Notes under the pieces: generated by a model
The model's database searches: none
Told to the model about the DNA's origin: nothing
What the model saw: only the letters and a program-made list of their open reading frames with translations
Part shown: piece after piece, positions 58,323 to 64,000 of the stretch
Position numbering within the stretch: position 1 is the first letter of the stretch
How the letters are laid out: each line of letters begins with the position of its first letter
Source: Pseudomarimonas arenosa
Lineage (GTDB): Bacteria > Pseudomonadota > Gammaproteobacteria > Xanthomonadales > Xanthomonadaceae
NCBI RefSeq assembly: GCF_014841215.1
Contig: NZ_JACYTR010000015.1
Span: 34,108-98,107, forward strand
Direction: 5' to 3'
Length of the DNA: 64,000 nt
Position numbers and translations under genes: made by a program

Positions 58323-58981
58323 GCGGATTCGGCCAGCTACTGCAAGCGCAACATCGCGGATTGATCAAGCGTCACGCGATCATCTGTGCTGTGCTGGTGA
58401 TCATCGCAGCGGCGATCTATTTCGCGCTCACCTGGCAGCGCGACCACGCCCTCATCAACCAGCAGCAGACAGAATCCATGTTAAGTGAGGCACAAGCCGA
58501 ACTTTCGTCGTTCGAGGAAGCCAAGCTGGAGCTGGACCGCAACCTCGGTCGTTATCAGGGGCTGGCAGCCACCGGGTTCATCGGCAGCGGCGATCGCATC
58601 GCCTGGGCCGAGGCCCTGTTAAGCTTGCAACGCGAGCTTGATCTGCCGGAGCTCAGTTTCGAGCTGGCAGCGCAAAAGCCGCTGTCAGAAACGCCGGTCG
58701 ATCCGGCCCTGGAGAGCTACGGCGACGTGGCGCAAGCCACGCATGGACGCTTCGCGCACGACATGCGAATCCGCTCCAAAGGCATGCACGAACTCGACCT
58801 GCTGCGCTTGATCGAAGGCCTGCGCGCCAAGCAAGTCGGCTTTTTTCGAGTCAATCAGTGCCAGCTGAGCCGGGTATCAGGGGAAAACGGGCTGAACGTC
58901 GATTGTGCCTTGCGCTGGATCACGTATGTGCCGGCGCCAAGAGCGGGTGACCTGCCGGCCGAGGAGGCAGACGCCCTATGA
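58319..58981 (+). CDS. mshJ: MshJ-like PilO-type protein
   Basis: 220 residues. A cytoplasmic N-terminus, one transmembrane helix (~20–40, AIICAVLVIIAAAIYFALTW), a coiled coil (NQQQTESMLSEAQAELSSFEEAKLELDRNL) and a small periplasmic alpha/beta domain (HDMRIRSKGMHELDLLRLIEGLRAKQVGFFRVNQCQLSR). This layout is typical of PilO/MshJ and would dimerise with the PilN-like half of MshI. Overlaps both neighbours by 4 bases. Confidence 0.75.
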   Translation: MSGFGQLLQAQHRGLIKRHAIICAVLVIIAAAIYFALTWQRDHALINQQQTESMLSEAQAELSSFEEAKLELDRNLGRYQGLAATGFIGSGDRIAWAEALLSLQRELDLPELSFELAAQKPLSETPVDPALESYGDVAQATHGRFAHDMRIRSKGMHELDLLRLIEGLRAKQVGFFRVNQCQLSRVSGENGLNVDCALRWITYVPAPRAGDLPAEEADAL

Positions 58982-59466
58982 TCGAGCATCGTCTGAACTC
59001 TCTGTTAGCGCTGAGTCTAATGATCACCGCAGGAGCCGCATTTTCGCAGTCGGCCAGCGCTGCCGATCAAGCGACGCAGTTCAATCCCGAGCAGCTGGGT
59101 CGACTGTTCTTCAGCCCGGAGCAACGCACCGACATCGAACGCACTCGCTCGCAGCCGATCGACAGCGCGGCGGGCGGCAGCCAGAGTGAAGTGCCGGTAC
59201 TGACCGAGGCGCCGCCTGCCCTGATCCGCTTCGACGGTATTGCGCACCGGCCGCAGCGCAGTGCGGTGATCTGGATTAATGGACGCGCCTTGGAGGAAGA
59301 GTCAGCGCTGTATCGCTATCGCCTGCATATCGACGCTGGCGCCCTGGTGCTGACCGACCAAACGGGCCAGCGCTTCCGTCTGTCGGTCGGTCAGCTGTTT
59401 GATATGGACCGAGGCGCTATTCTCGACACCGTGCCCCCGAATGCAGTTGAGGTGGCAAGACGATGA
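58978..59466 (+). CDS. mshK: MshK-like periplasmic pilus protein
   Basis: 162 residues with a signal peptide (SLLALSLMITAGAAFSQSASA). Residues ~80–150 (ALIRFDGIAHRPQRSAVIWINGRALEEESALYRYRLHIDAGALVLTDQTGQRFRLSVGQLFD) resemble the MshK/GspC homology-region-type strand set. It would link the inner-membrane complex to the MshL secretin. Assignment relies partly on gene order after mshI–mshJ. Confidence 0.68.
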   Translation: MIEHRLNSLLALSLMITAGAAFSQSASAADQATQFNPEQLGRLFFSPEQRTDIERTRSQPIDSAAGGSQSEVPVLTEAPPALIRFDGIAHRPQRSAVIWINGRALEEESALYRYRLHIDAGALVLTDQTGQRFRLSVGQLFDMDRGAILDTVPPNAVEVARR

Positions 59467-60296
59467 GAATCCGTACGCAGCGTGGAGCTGCTCTATTGGC
59501 CCTGGTACTGATCACGGTGCTGGGACTGATCGCGTTCCTGGTCAGCGATCTGGTCCGCCACAACCCCAAGCGAGTCGCCGAGCGCTCAGCCAATGAGAAG
59601 CTGGGCCAGGCCAGGGAGGCGTTGATCGGTCATGCCAGTCGCGCCTGGTGCGCAGGCACCGGCAATCAGGCACTGCCCTACTTGCCTTGTCCGTCTGGCA
59701 TTGACGGCCAAGCGCCCGCCTCCTGTCCCGGCACGGCAATCAACCGCTTGCCATGGTCGACCATCGGTACCGGCCCACTGACCGATGCCGCGGGAGAGTG
59801 TTTCTGGTTCGAGCGCGGCGGAACCACTGCTGTGGTCTATGCGCCGGGTGCCGCCGAAGGTGGGCAGAGCCGCAATCCGGCCGCTGGCGGCCTCTGCAGC
59901 AGCGGCAGTCAGGCCAGCTTTCTTGAACTCGGCGTTCCGACCAGCAATGACATACGGTTGACGATAACGGAGAGCGATATTCCGAAACCGACCGCCTGCC
60001 GCCCGCCAGGCGGACCAGGAGTACCTGGGAACGGCAATCCCGCCTGCCAGGCTGCTCGCGACGTATTTCTCAGCTATCTGGTGTTCAGCCCCTCACCCGG
60101 CGCCAACAACTGTCGGACCACCGGCAACAACTACCGACAGGAGTGCATCGACGCCGCCGCCGCCATCAACAATGCATCGCCGGCCTGTTCCTCCCAGTGC
60201 GTCAACGCTGCCAACGCGGCCATGTCTGCTGCGTGTCGACAGAACTTTCAGGGCGCCAGCTGTCGCAACATCGAAACTGATTTCGGCGGTTGCTGA
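59463..60296 (+). CDS. PilX-like/minor pilin-like protein with N-terminal hydrophobic helix
   Basis: 277 residues. N-terminus MRIRTQRGAALLALVLITVLGLIAFLVSDLV is a pilin-type helix lacking the usual G-F-T-L-x-E, as in PilX-type proteins. It continues LGQAREALIGHASRAW…LPYLPCPSG, a motif also present in the next gene (ARDALYGFA…LPCP). The mature part is rich in Gly, Pro and about 18 cysteines. It may be a minor tip component. Overlaps mshK by 4 bases. Confidence 0.6.
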   Translation: MRIRTQRGAALLALVLITVLGLIAFLVSDLVRHNPKRVAERSANEKLGQAREALIGHASRAWCAGTGNQALPYLPCPSGIDGQAPASCPGTAINRLPWSTIGTGPLTDAAGECFWFERGGTTAVVYAPGAAEGGQSRNPAAGGLCSSGSQASFLELGVPTSNDIRLTITESDIPKPTACRPPGGPGVPGNGNPACQAARDVFLSYLVFSPSPGANNCRTTGNNYRQECIDAAAAINNASPACSSQCVNAANAAMSAACRQNFQGASCRNIETDFGGC

Positions 60297-60316
60297 TGGC
60301 CAGCCAAGGTGATTCC

Positions 60317-61012
60317 ATGAGTGCAACGCGTACCTCAACTGCCGGTTTCACCCTGTTGGAGATGGCAGTGACCCTGGCCATTGTTTCCATTCTGCTGGGC
60401 GGACTTCTGCTGACGCTGGGTGCGCAGCAAGATCTGGCTCGAGATAGGGAAACCCGCATCCTGCTGACACAAGCGCGTGATGCCCTGTACGGGTTCGCCA
60501 TGCAGAACGGCAGATTGCCCTGCCCGGCGGATGTGGGCACTGCCAGCACCGGCGTCGAACGCCCTGCGACTGCGGCGGGATGTGGAGGGGGCGGCGTGCA
60601 TGGTGTGCTGCCCTGGGCAACCCTCGGCCTGCCCGAAGGAGACGACTGGGCACGCCGTTTCACTTACAGCGTCACCCCGGCATTTGCCAGACAAGTGCCT
60701 GCCCTACCCGCTCGCTCCGCCTTCACGCTGACCGATGTTGGCAACATCTCGATTCGTCGCCGCGGCGGAACGGAGATCTTGATCGACAATGCACCGGCGA
60801 TCATCGTCTCGCACGGCCCCAATGGGTGGGGGGCACGCAGCGTGGGTGGCGGCACCATAACCAATTCATCCGACCCTGATGAGCAGGAAAACAGCGACGC
60901 AGACTTTGTGTTCCGTGATGATCTGCGCGCCGAGGACTATGACGACATGGTCGAATGGGTGGTGCCGGCGATCCTGATGAATCGTATGGTGCAAGCAGGC
61001 CGACTGCCCTGA
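60317..61012 (+). CDS. Minor type IV prepilin-like protein
   Basis: 231 residues with a class III leader: MSATRTSTAG|FTLLEMAVTLAIVSILLGGLLL, cleavage expected between Gly10 and Phe11 by PilD. The body carries LLTQARDALYGFAMQNGRLPCPADVG and a beta-rich C-terminal domain. The ATG at 60317 has AAGGTG 6 bases upstream and gives a short leader; an ATG at 60296 is possible. Follows the PilX-like gene closely and shares its A-R-x-A-L-x-G-x-A / LPCP motif. Confidence 0.8.
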   Translation: MSATRTSTAGFTLLEMAVTLAIVSILLGGLLLTLGAQQDLARDRETRILLTQARDALYGFAMQNGRLPCPADVGTASTGVERPATAAGCGGGGVHGVLPWATLGLPEGDDWARRFTYSVTPAFARQVPALPARSAFTLTDVGNISIRRRGGTEILIDNAPAIIVSHGPNGWGARSVGGGTITNSSDPDEQENSDADFVFRDDLRAEDYDDMVEWVVPAILMNRMVQAGRLP

Positions 61013-61218
61013 TGAGCCTGCATCCGTTGCGGCGACGACGGCATCCGGCCTGGCGCTGGAGCGTGCTTGCGACCGGGCTACTGATCATTGCCGCGGGCTA
61101 CTACACCTTGGCGGTATCGCCGGATGTTTCCAGTGCCGAAGCCAGCGACGCCGCTTTCCGCGGCATCGGCCTGGTGATTGGAGGCAGTGTGGTGGCCCTG
61201 ATCAGCCGCTTCCTGTAG
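61012..61218 (+). CDS. Small two-helix membrane protein
   Basis: 68 residues. Basic N-terminus (LHPLRRRRHPAW), first transmembrane helix SVLATGLLIIAAGYYTLA, a short acidic loop, second helix GIGLVIGGSVVALISRFL. The ATG overlaps the preceding stop (TGATG), and the response regulator starts 6 bases downstream, so it is part of the operon. No family recognised. Confidence 0.6.
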   Translation: MSLHPLRRRRHPAWRWSVLATGLLIIAAGYYTLAVSPDVSSAEASDAAFRGIGLVIGGSVVALISRFL

Positions 61219-61223
61219 ATGCC

Positions 61224-61844
61224 ATGAACTCGACTGGCACACCAACCAAACTGCTGGTAGTGGATGATGATCCGTCGCTGTTGCAGCTGTTGGCGTTGAC
61301 CCTGCAACAGGCCGGGTTTCAGGTCTACACCGCAGAGTGCCGGGACGATGCCCTGGAGATTGCCAGGGCTGAGCCCGACATTCAGATCGCCCTGTGCGAT
61401 CTCGGCCTGCCACCGCGGCCCAATGAGATCACCGAAGGGATTCACCTGGTCGAACAGCTGTTGATGCAACGGCCAGATATGAAGGCCATCGTGATCACCG
61501 GCCAGGATCAGGAATCGGCGGCTCTGGCCGCGATTCGCGCCGGCGCCTTTGACTTCCTGGCCAAGCCGGTACAGGCGGTGCAGATTCGCGCCGCGGTCGA
61601 TCGGGCACAATTGTTCGCCAGCAAGGAAGCCACTCTGCGCGATGCCGGCGAATCACGCATCACCATCGCCACCCGGGTCGACGAAGGCATCCGCGAAGCC
61701 GGTGAGGCCGCCGAAGAGCGACTGTTGCGACAGGTGCTGGCCGACACCGGCTTCAATGTGGCCGAGGCATCGCGCCGCTTGGGGCTGCAGCGGGAAAACC
61801 TCTATTACTTCATGAAGAAATACGGCATCAAACGCGATGCTTGA
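61224..61844 (+). CDS. Response regulator with receiver and Fis-type HTH, no AAA+ domain
   Basis: 206 residues. Receiver domain ~8–125 with LLVVDDDPS acidic pocket, phospho-acceptor Asp59 (ALCDLGLPP), Thr92 (VIVITG) and Lys114 (FLAKPVQ). The C-terminus (LLRQVLADTGFNVAEASRRLGLQRENLYYFMKKYGIK) is a Fis/NtrC-type HTH. The sigma54-activating AAA+ domain is absent, so it is unlikely to act as a sigma54 activator by itself. It overlaps the kinase gene by 8 bases, forming a two-component pair within the pilus operon. Confidence 0.88.
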   Translation: MNSTGTPTKLLVVDDDPSLLQLLALTLQQAGFQVYTAECRDDALEIARAEPDIQIALCDLGLPPRPNEITEGIHLVEQLLMQRPDMKAIVITGQDQESAALAAIRAGAFDFLAKPVQAVQIRAAVDRAQLFASKEATLRDAGESRITIATRVDEGIREAGEAAEERLLRQVLADTGFNVAEASRRLGLQRENLYYFMKKYGIKRDA

Positions 61845-62898
61845 GTGGCTGGCCTTTGCCCTGGTGCTGACTGGACTGGCCGTAGTGGTCAGTGTGCAGG
61901 TATTGCGAGTGGAAGCTCGACGCTATGTGCGCCGCGCTGCCGAACTGATCGCGCTGCGTGAACAGGCCGGCGTCGATGCATTGCTTTGGTTCGAACTCGC
62001 CAAGCCGGTGCTGCAAAGAATGCCGATCATCGGTCTGCGCTATCGCGGCGAATGGTACGGTAGCCAAGTCCATGGCGGTTGGGGCGACCAGCAGGGCGAA
62101 CGCCGCCAGCGTCGCTTGCAGGTCGGTGATATGCAACTGGACATCGACTGGCATCTGCAGCCCAGCCGCGGTGAACGGCGCCCAATGCGCGAAGGTGTGT
62201 TGGCCGTGTTCGAACTGCTGGTGGAGCAGTCGATGATGGGCAAGGCGCAGGCGGTATCCGCGGCCCTGGCGCAGCAGGCCGAGCTCTCGCTCTATCTTCA
62301 ACATGACGTCAAGAATCTTGCCCAATGGGTATTGCTGGCCACCGATCAGCTGCTGGAGGCTGATCCTTCGAACTTGGCTGAGGTGGCCGGATTGCTGCGC
62401 TCAAGTGCCGAAATCGCACGACGCAAGGCCGAAGGCCTGGCCAAGCAGCTGAGCGATAGGCAAACCCCGGAACCCTTGCTGCGCGAACTCGACTTACTGA
62501 GCGAAGCGCAGATCTACGCCGGATTTCATGGCTTTCATCTTGAGCTCCCCAGCAACGGCCCGCGTTTTCGGCTGGCGAAACTGGCGGTCGAGCGCTGCCT
62601 CGATGGCCTGTTCGCCCACCTCGCCAATTGGGCGACAGGGGCCGATATCAGGGTGAGATTGCGGCCAGAAGCGCAGGGCGTCTGCGTTTCCATCTGCGTG
62701 GCTCGGCTGCCACCGATCACCATCGAACGACTATTCGAACCCCTGCTCAGCGACGCGGCGGGCGGCATGGCGCTGTTTCAGGCACGCCTGGCCGCCCAGG
62801 CAGCGGGTGGCGAATTGATCGCCGCGCTGGAATCGAACGGCATCGAGTACCGCTTGTGTTTGCCCTTGCCCTCGGCCACGTCGGCAAACGAAGCGTGA
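61837..62898 (+). CDS. Histidine kinase-like protein with degenerate ATPase domain
   Basis: 353 residues. One N-terminal transmembrane helix (LAFALVLTGLAVVVSVQVL), a ~100-residue input region, and an H-box YLQHDVKNLAQWVLLATDQL with His156, reminiscent of PrsK-type kinases. The C-terminal HATPase region is weakly conserved: the N-box (VERCLDGLFAHLANWA) lacks the usual NLLxNA pattern, and G-boxes are poor. It could be a weak kinase or a phosphatase of the preceding regulator. The last gene of the main operon; a 136-base gap follows. Confidence 0.75.
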   Translation: MLEWLAFALVLTGLAVVVSVQVLRVEARRYVRRAAELIALREQAGVDALLWFELAKPVLQRMPIIGLRYRGEWYGSQVHGGWGDQQGERRQRRLQVGDMQLDIDWHLQPSRGERRPMREGVLAVFELLVEQSMMGKAQAVSAALAQQAELSLYLQHDVKNLAQWVLLATDQLLEADPSNLAEVAGLLRSSAEIARRKAEGLAKQLSDRQTPEPLLRELDLLSEAQIYAGFHGFHLELPSNGPRFRLAKLAVERCLDGLFAHLANWATGADIRVRLRPEAQGVCVSICVARLPPITIERLFEPLLSDAAGGMALFQARLAAQAAGGELIAALESNGIEYRLCLPLPSATSANEA

Positions 62899-62928
62899 AC
62901 TGGCTCACAAAACCCGATAAATCAAAGC

Positions 62929-62942
62929 GTTTGGTGCCAAAC
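62929..62942. promoter_or_regulatory. Palindrome in the prepilin upstream region
   Basis: GTTTGG–TG–CCAAAC, perfect 6-base arms, 93 bases before the prepilin ATG in the only sizeable gap of the pilus operon. Possible binding site for the upstream response regulator; no clear -35/-10 or sigma54 site was recognised near it. Confidence 0.35.
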
Positions 62943-63034
62943 CTGTAAATTTTCTGCACTCCCCGGGCTTGACCTGAGGCCCTAACCTGCAGCCACGGTT
63001 CACTCCGGCCCCAATCGTTCAAAGGACTCGCACT

Positions 63035-63676
63035 ATGAAGCGTCAGCAATCCGGTTTCACCCTGGTGGAAATCGCCATCGTTCTGGTCATCATCGGCCTG
63101 CTGCTGGGCGGCATCCTGAAAGGCCAGGAATTGATCGAGAATTCCCGCGTCACCAATGCGGTGAACGACATCAACGGCCTGAAGGCGGCCTATAACGCCT
63201 ACCTCGACCGCTATCGCCGCATCCCGGGCGACGACAACTCCTTCACCACCCCGCTGCGCGGCAGCGAGTGGACCGGCGTGACCGCTGGCGGTGGCAATGG
63301 CGTGCTGAATATCACGGCCGGCCAGACCTTCAGCGGCGCCGGTGAGAGCACGGCCTTCTTCCAGCAGCTGCGTGCCGCCGGCTTTATCTCGGGCGACAAG
63401 ACAGAAACCGGCGCCGCCGTGGTGCCGCAGAACTCCTGGGGCGGCAAGACCGGCGTCACCAATGCCGCCGTGCAGGGCTACGTCGCCGCCACCAAGCTGA
63501 TCTGCCTCAGCAATGTGCCGGGCAAGGCTGCGATCGCCATCGACAACCGTCTTGACGACGGCCTGTCCAATAGCGGCAGCGTGCGCTCAACTCAGGGTGC
63601 CAATGTCACCAATCCGGGCGCCGCCGCCGGCAACTACTCGGAAGACAACAGCTACACCGTCTGCGCACAGCTGTAA
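63035..63676 (+). CDS. mshA: MshA-like type IV prepilin
   Basis: 213 residues. Short leader MKRQQSG followed by FTLVEIAIVLVIIGLLLGGILKGQELIENSRVTNAVNDINGLKAAYNAYLDRYRRIPGDD, a textbook prepilin N-terminus with Glu at mature position 5. The C-terminal domain has two cysteines (KLICLSNV and YTVCAQL) that could form the disulfide-bonded loop. It has its own upstream gap and a strong terminator after it, as expected for the highly expressed main pilin, but a second main-pilin gene outside the window cannot be excluded. Confidence 0.85.
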   Translation: MKRQQSGFTLVEIAIVLVIIGLLLGGILKGQELIENSRVTNAVNDINGLKAAYNAYLDRYRRIPGDDNSFTTPLRGSEWTGVTAGGGNGVLNITAGQTFSGAGESTAFFQQLRAAGFISGDKTETGAAVVPQNSWGGKTGVTNAAVQGYVAATKLICLSNVPGKAAIAIDNRLDDGLSNSGSVRSTQGANVTNPGAAAGNYSEDNSYTVCAQL

Positions 63677-63716
63677 TGCCATAACACGCGGCTTCGCCGC
63701 GATCAGCAGCATCGTC

Positions 63717-63744
63717 AAGGGCCCTTCGGGGCCCTTGTTGTTTT
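63717..63744 (+). terminator. Rho-independent terminator after the prepilin
   Basis: AAGGGCCC–TTCG–GGGCCCTT, an 8-bp perfect stem with a TTCG tetraloop, followed by GTTGTTTT. It ends the pilus transcript 41 bases after the prepilin stop. Confidence 0.92.
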
Positions 63745-63803
63745 GGCCTGCCGGCCTGCAGACTACTTGTCTTTCCGAACCGAAAGACAGTCGCCATAAA
63801 GCC

Positions 63804-63860
63804 CCTACCCAGGAACCTCGCTATGCGAGGCCCCTGGGCAGGCAAAGATCGGCTCCCTAA
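63804..63860. repeat. Inverted partial copy of the composite repeat at 7.4 kb
   Basis: The reverse complement matches the TTAGGGAGCCGATCT…GGGGCCTCGCATAGCGAGG…TTCCTGGGTAGG part of the element at 7397–7590 almost base for base. The last part of the window (63861–64000) has no supported gene. Confidence 0.8.
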
Positions 63861-63927
63861 CCCGGATATTTCATGAAGGGGCGCGGATGATCACCGAGGA
63901 CTTTGCGTCGAGTGCAAGGCGCGACGA

Positions 63928-63952
63928 GCCCAAGTGGTGGGCCCACTTGGGC
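63928..63952. other. Perfect 10-bp-stem hairpin near window end
   Basis: GCCCAAGTGG–TGGGC–CCACTTGGGC, perfect complementary arms with a 5-base loop, without a T-run. It lies in an apparently non-coding GC-rich stretch; probably another dispersed structural repeat. Confidence 0.6.
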
Positions 63953-64000
63953 GAGATCGGGACGCAGTCCCGCGTAGCTGCGACAGCAGCCGACCGAGCG

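Noticed and set aside
62899..63034. Sigma54-type promoter before the prepilin
   Set aside because: No GG–N10–GC pair with the expected TGGCAC/TTGC context was found; only a palindrome is visible.

Overview
The window looks like chromosomal DNA of a GC-rich gammaproteobacterium, most likely of the Lysobacterales/Xanthomonadales. This is inferred from the acnD–prpF pair, the MSHA-type pilus locus, the ECF sigma factor/serine-threonine kinase pair, and several families of GC-rich palindromic dispersed repeats between genes. No rRNA or tRNA gene was recognised.

Layout. (1) 1–11.3 kb: the end of an ECF sigma-factor gene overlapping a receptor-like Ser/Thr kinase, followed by mostly secreted proteins: a small exported protein, an SRPBCC protein, a secreted HExxH protein, a GH25 lysozyme, a protein with a ricin-like C-terminus, a secreted DNase I-fold protein and a lipoprotein. 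They are separated by repeat-filled spacers. (2) 11.37–29.2 kb: a complete type I-E CRISPR-Cas locus on the minus strand. It reads cas3, cse1, cse2, cas7e, cas5e, cas6e, a PIN/DUF3368–UPF0175 toxin–antitoxin pair, cas1e, cas2e, a short leader, then an array of 140 repeats and 139 spacers. (3) 29.2–31.4 kb: a repeat-rich scar holding the N-terminal stub of a different, type I-F, cas1 gene cut off at a dispersed repeat, and a 144-bp tandem repeat. (4) 31.4–45.5 kb: housekeeping genes. These are the methylcitrate-cycle pair acnD and prpF (separated by a DUF559 gene), a GFA protein, a minus-strand operon of a YdeP-type molybdopterin oxidoreductase with FdhD, DUF4166 and DCC proteins, a ParA ATPase with a periplasmic binding-fold protein, gdhA and msrA. 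(5) 45.7–63.7 kb: an MSHA-type IV pilus locus. It runs Ig-repeat lipoprotein, mshM (with SPOR domain), mshL, mshN, mshE, mshG, mshI, mshJ, mshK, a pilX-like gene, a minor prepilin, a small membrane protein, a response regulator, a histidine kinase and a major-type prepilin, and ends at a strong terminator.

How the genes work together. In the CRISPR locus, array transcription runs right to left from the leader beside cas2. Cas6e processes the transcript, Cse1/Cse2/Cas7e/Cas5e/Cas6e form Cascade, Cas3 degrades targets and Cas1–Cas2 add spacers. The inserted toxin–antitoxin pair has its own palindromic operator and overlaps cas1, so it could guard the locus and give cas1–cas2 a separate promoter. 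In the pilus locus, MshE (with a c-di-GMP-binding-type N-terminus) and MshG drive assembly, MshI/J/K/N link to the MshL secretin, and the embedded two-component pair probably controls the prepilin genes.

The observations most worth following are the toxin–antitoxin pair inside the cas operon, the type I-F cas1 relic next to an active-looking type I-E locus, and two spacers about 105 acquisitions apart that share an identical 24-nt seed-side sequence.
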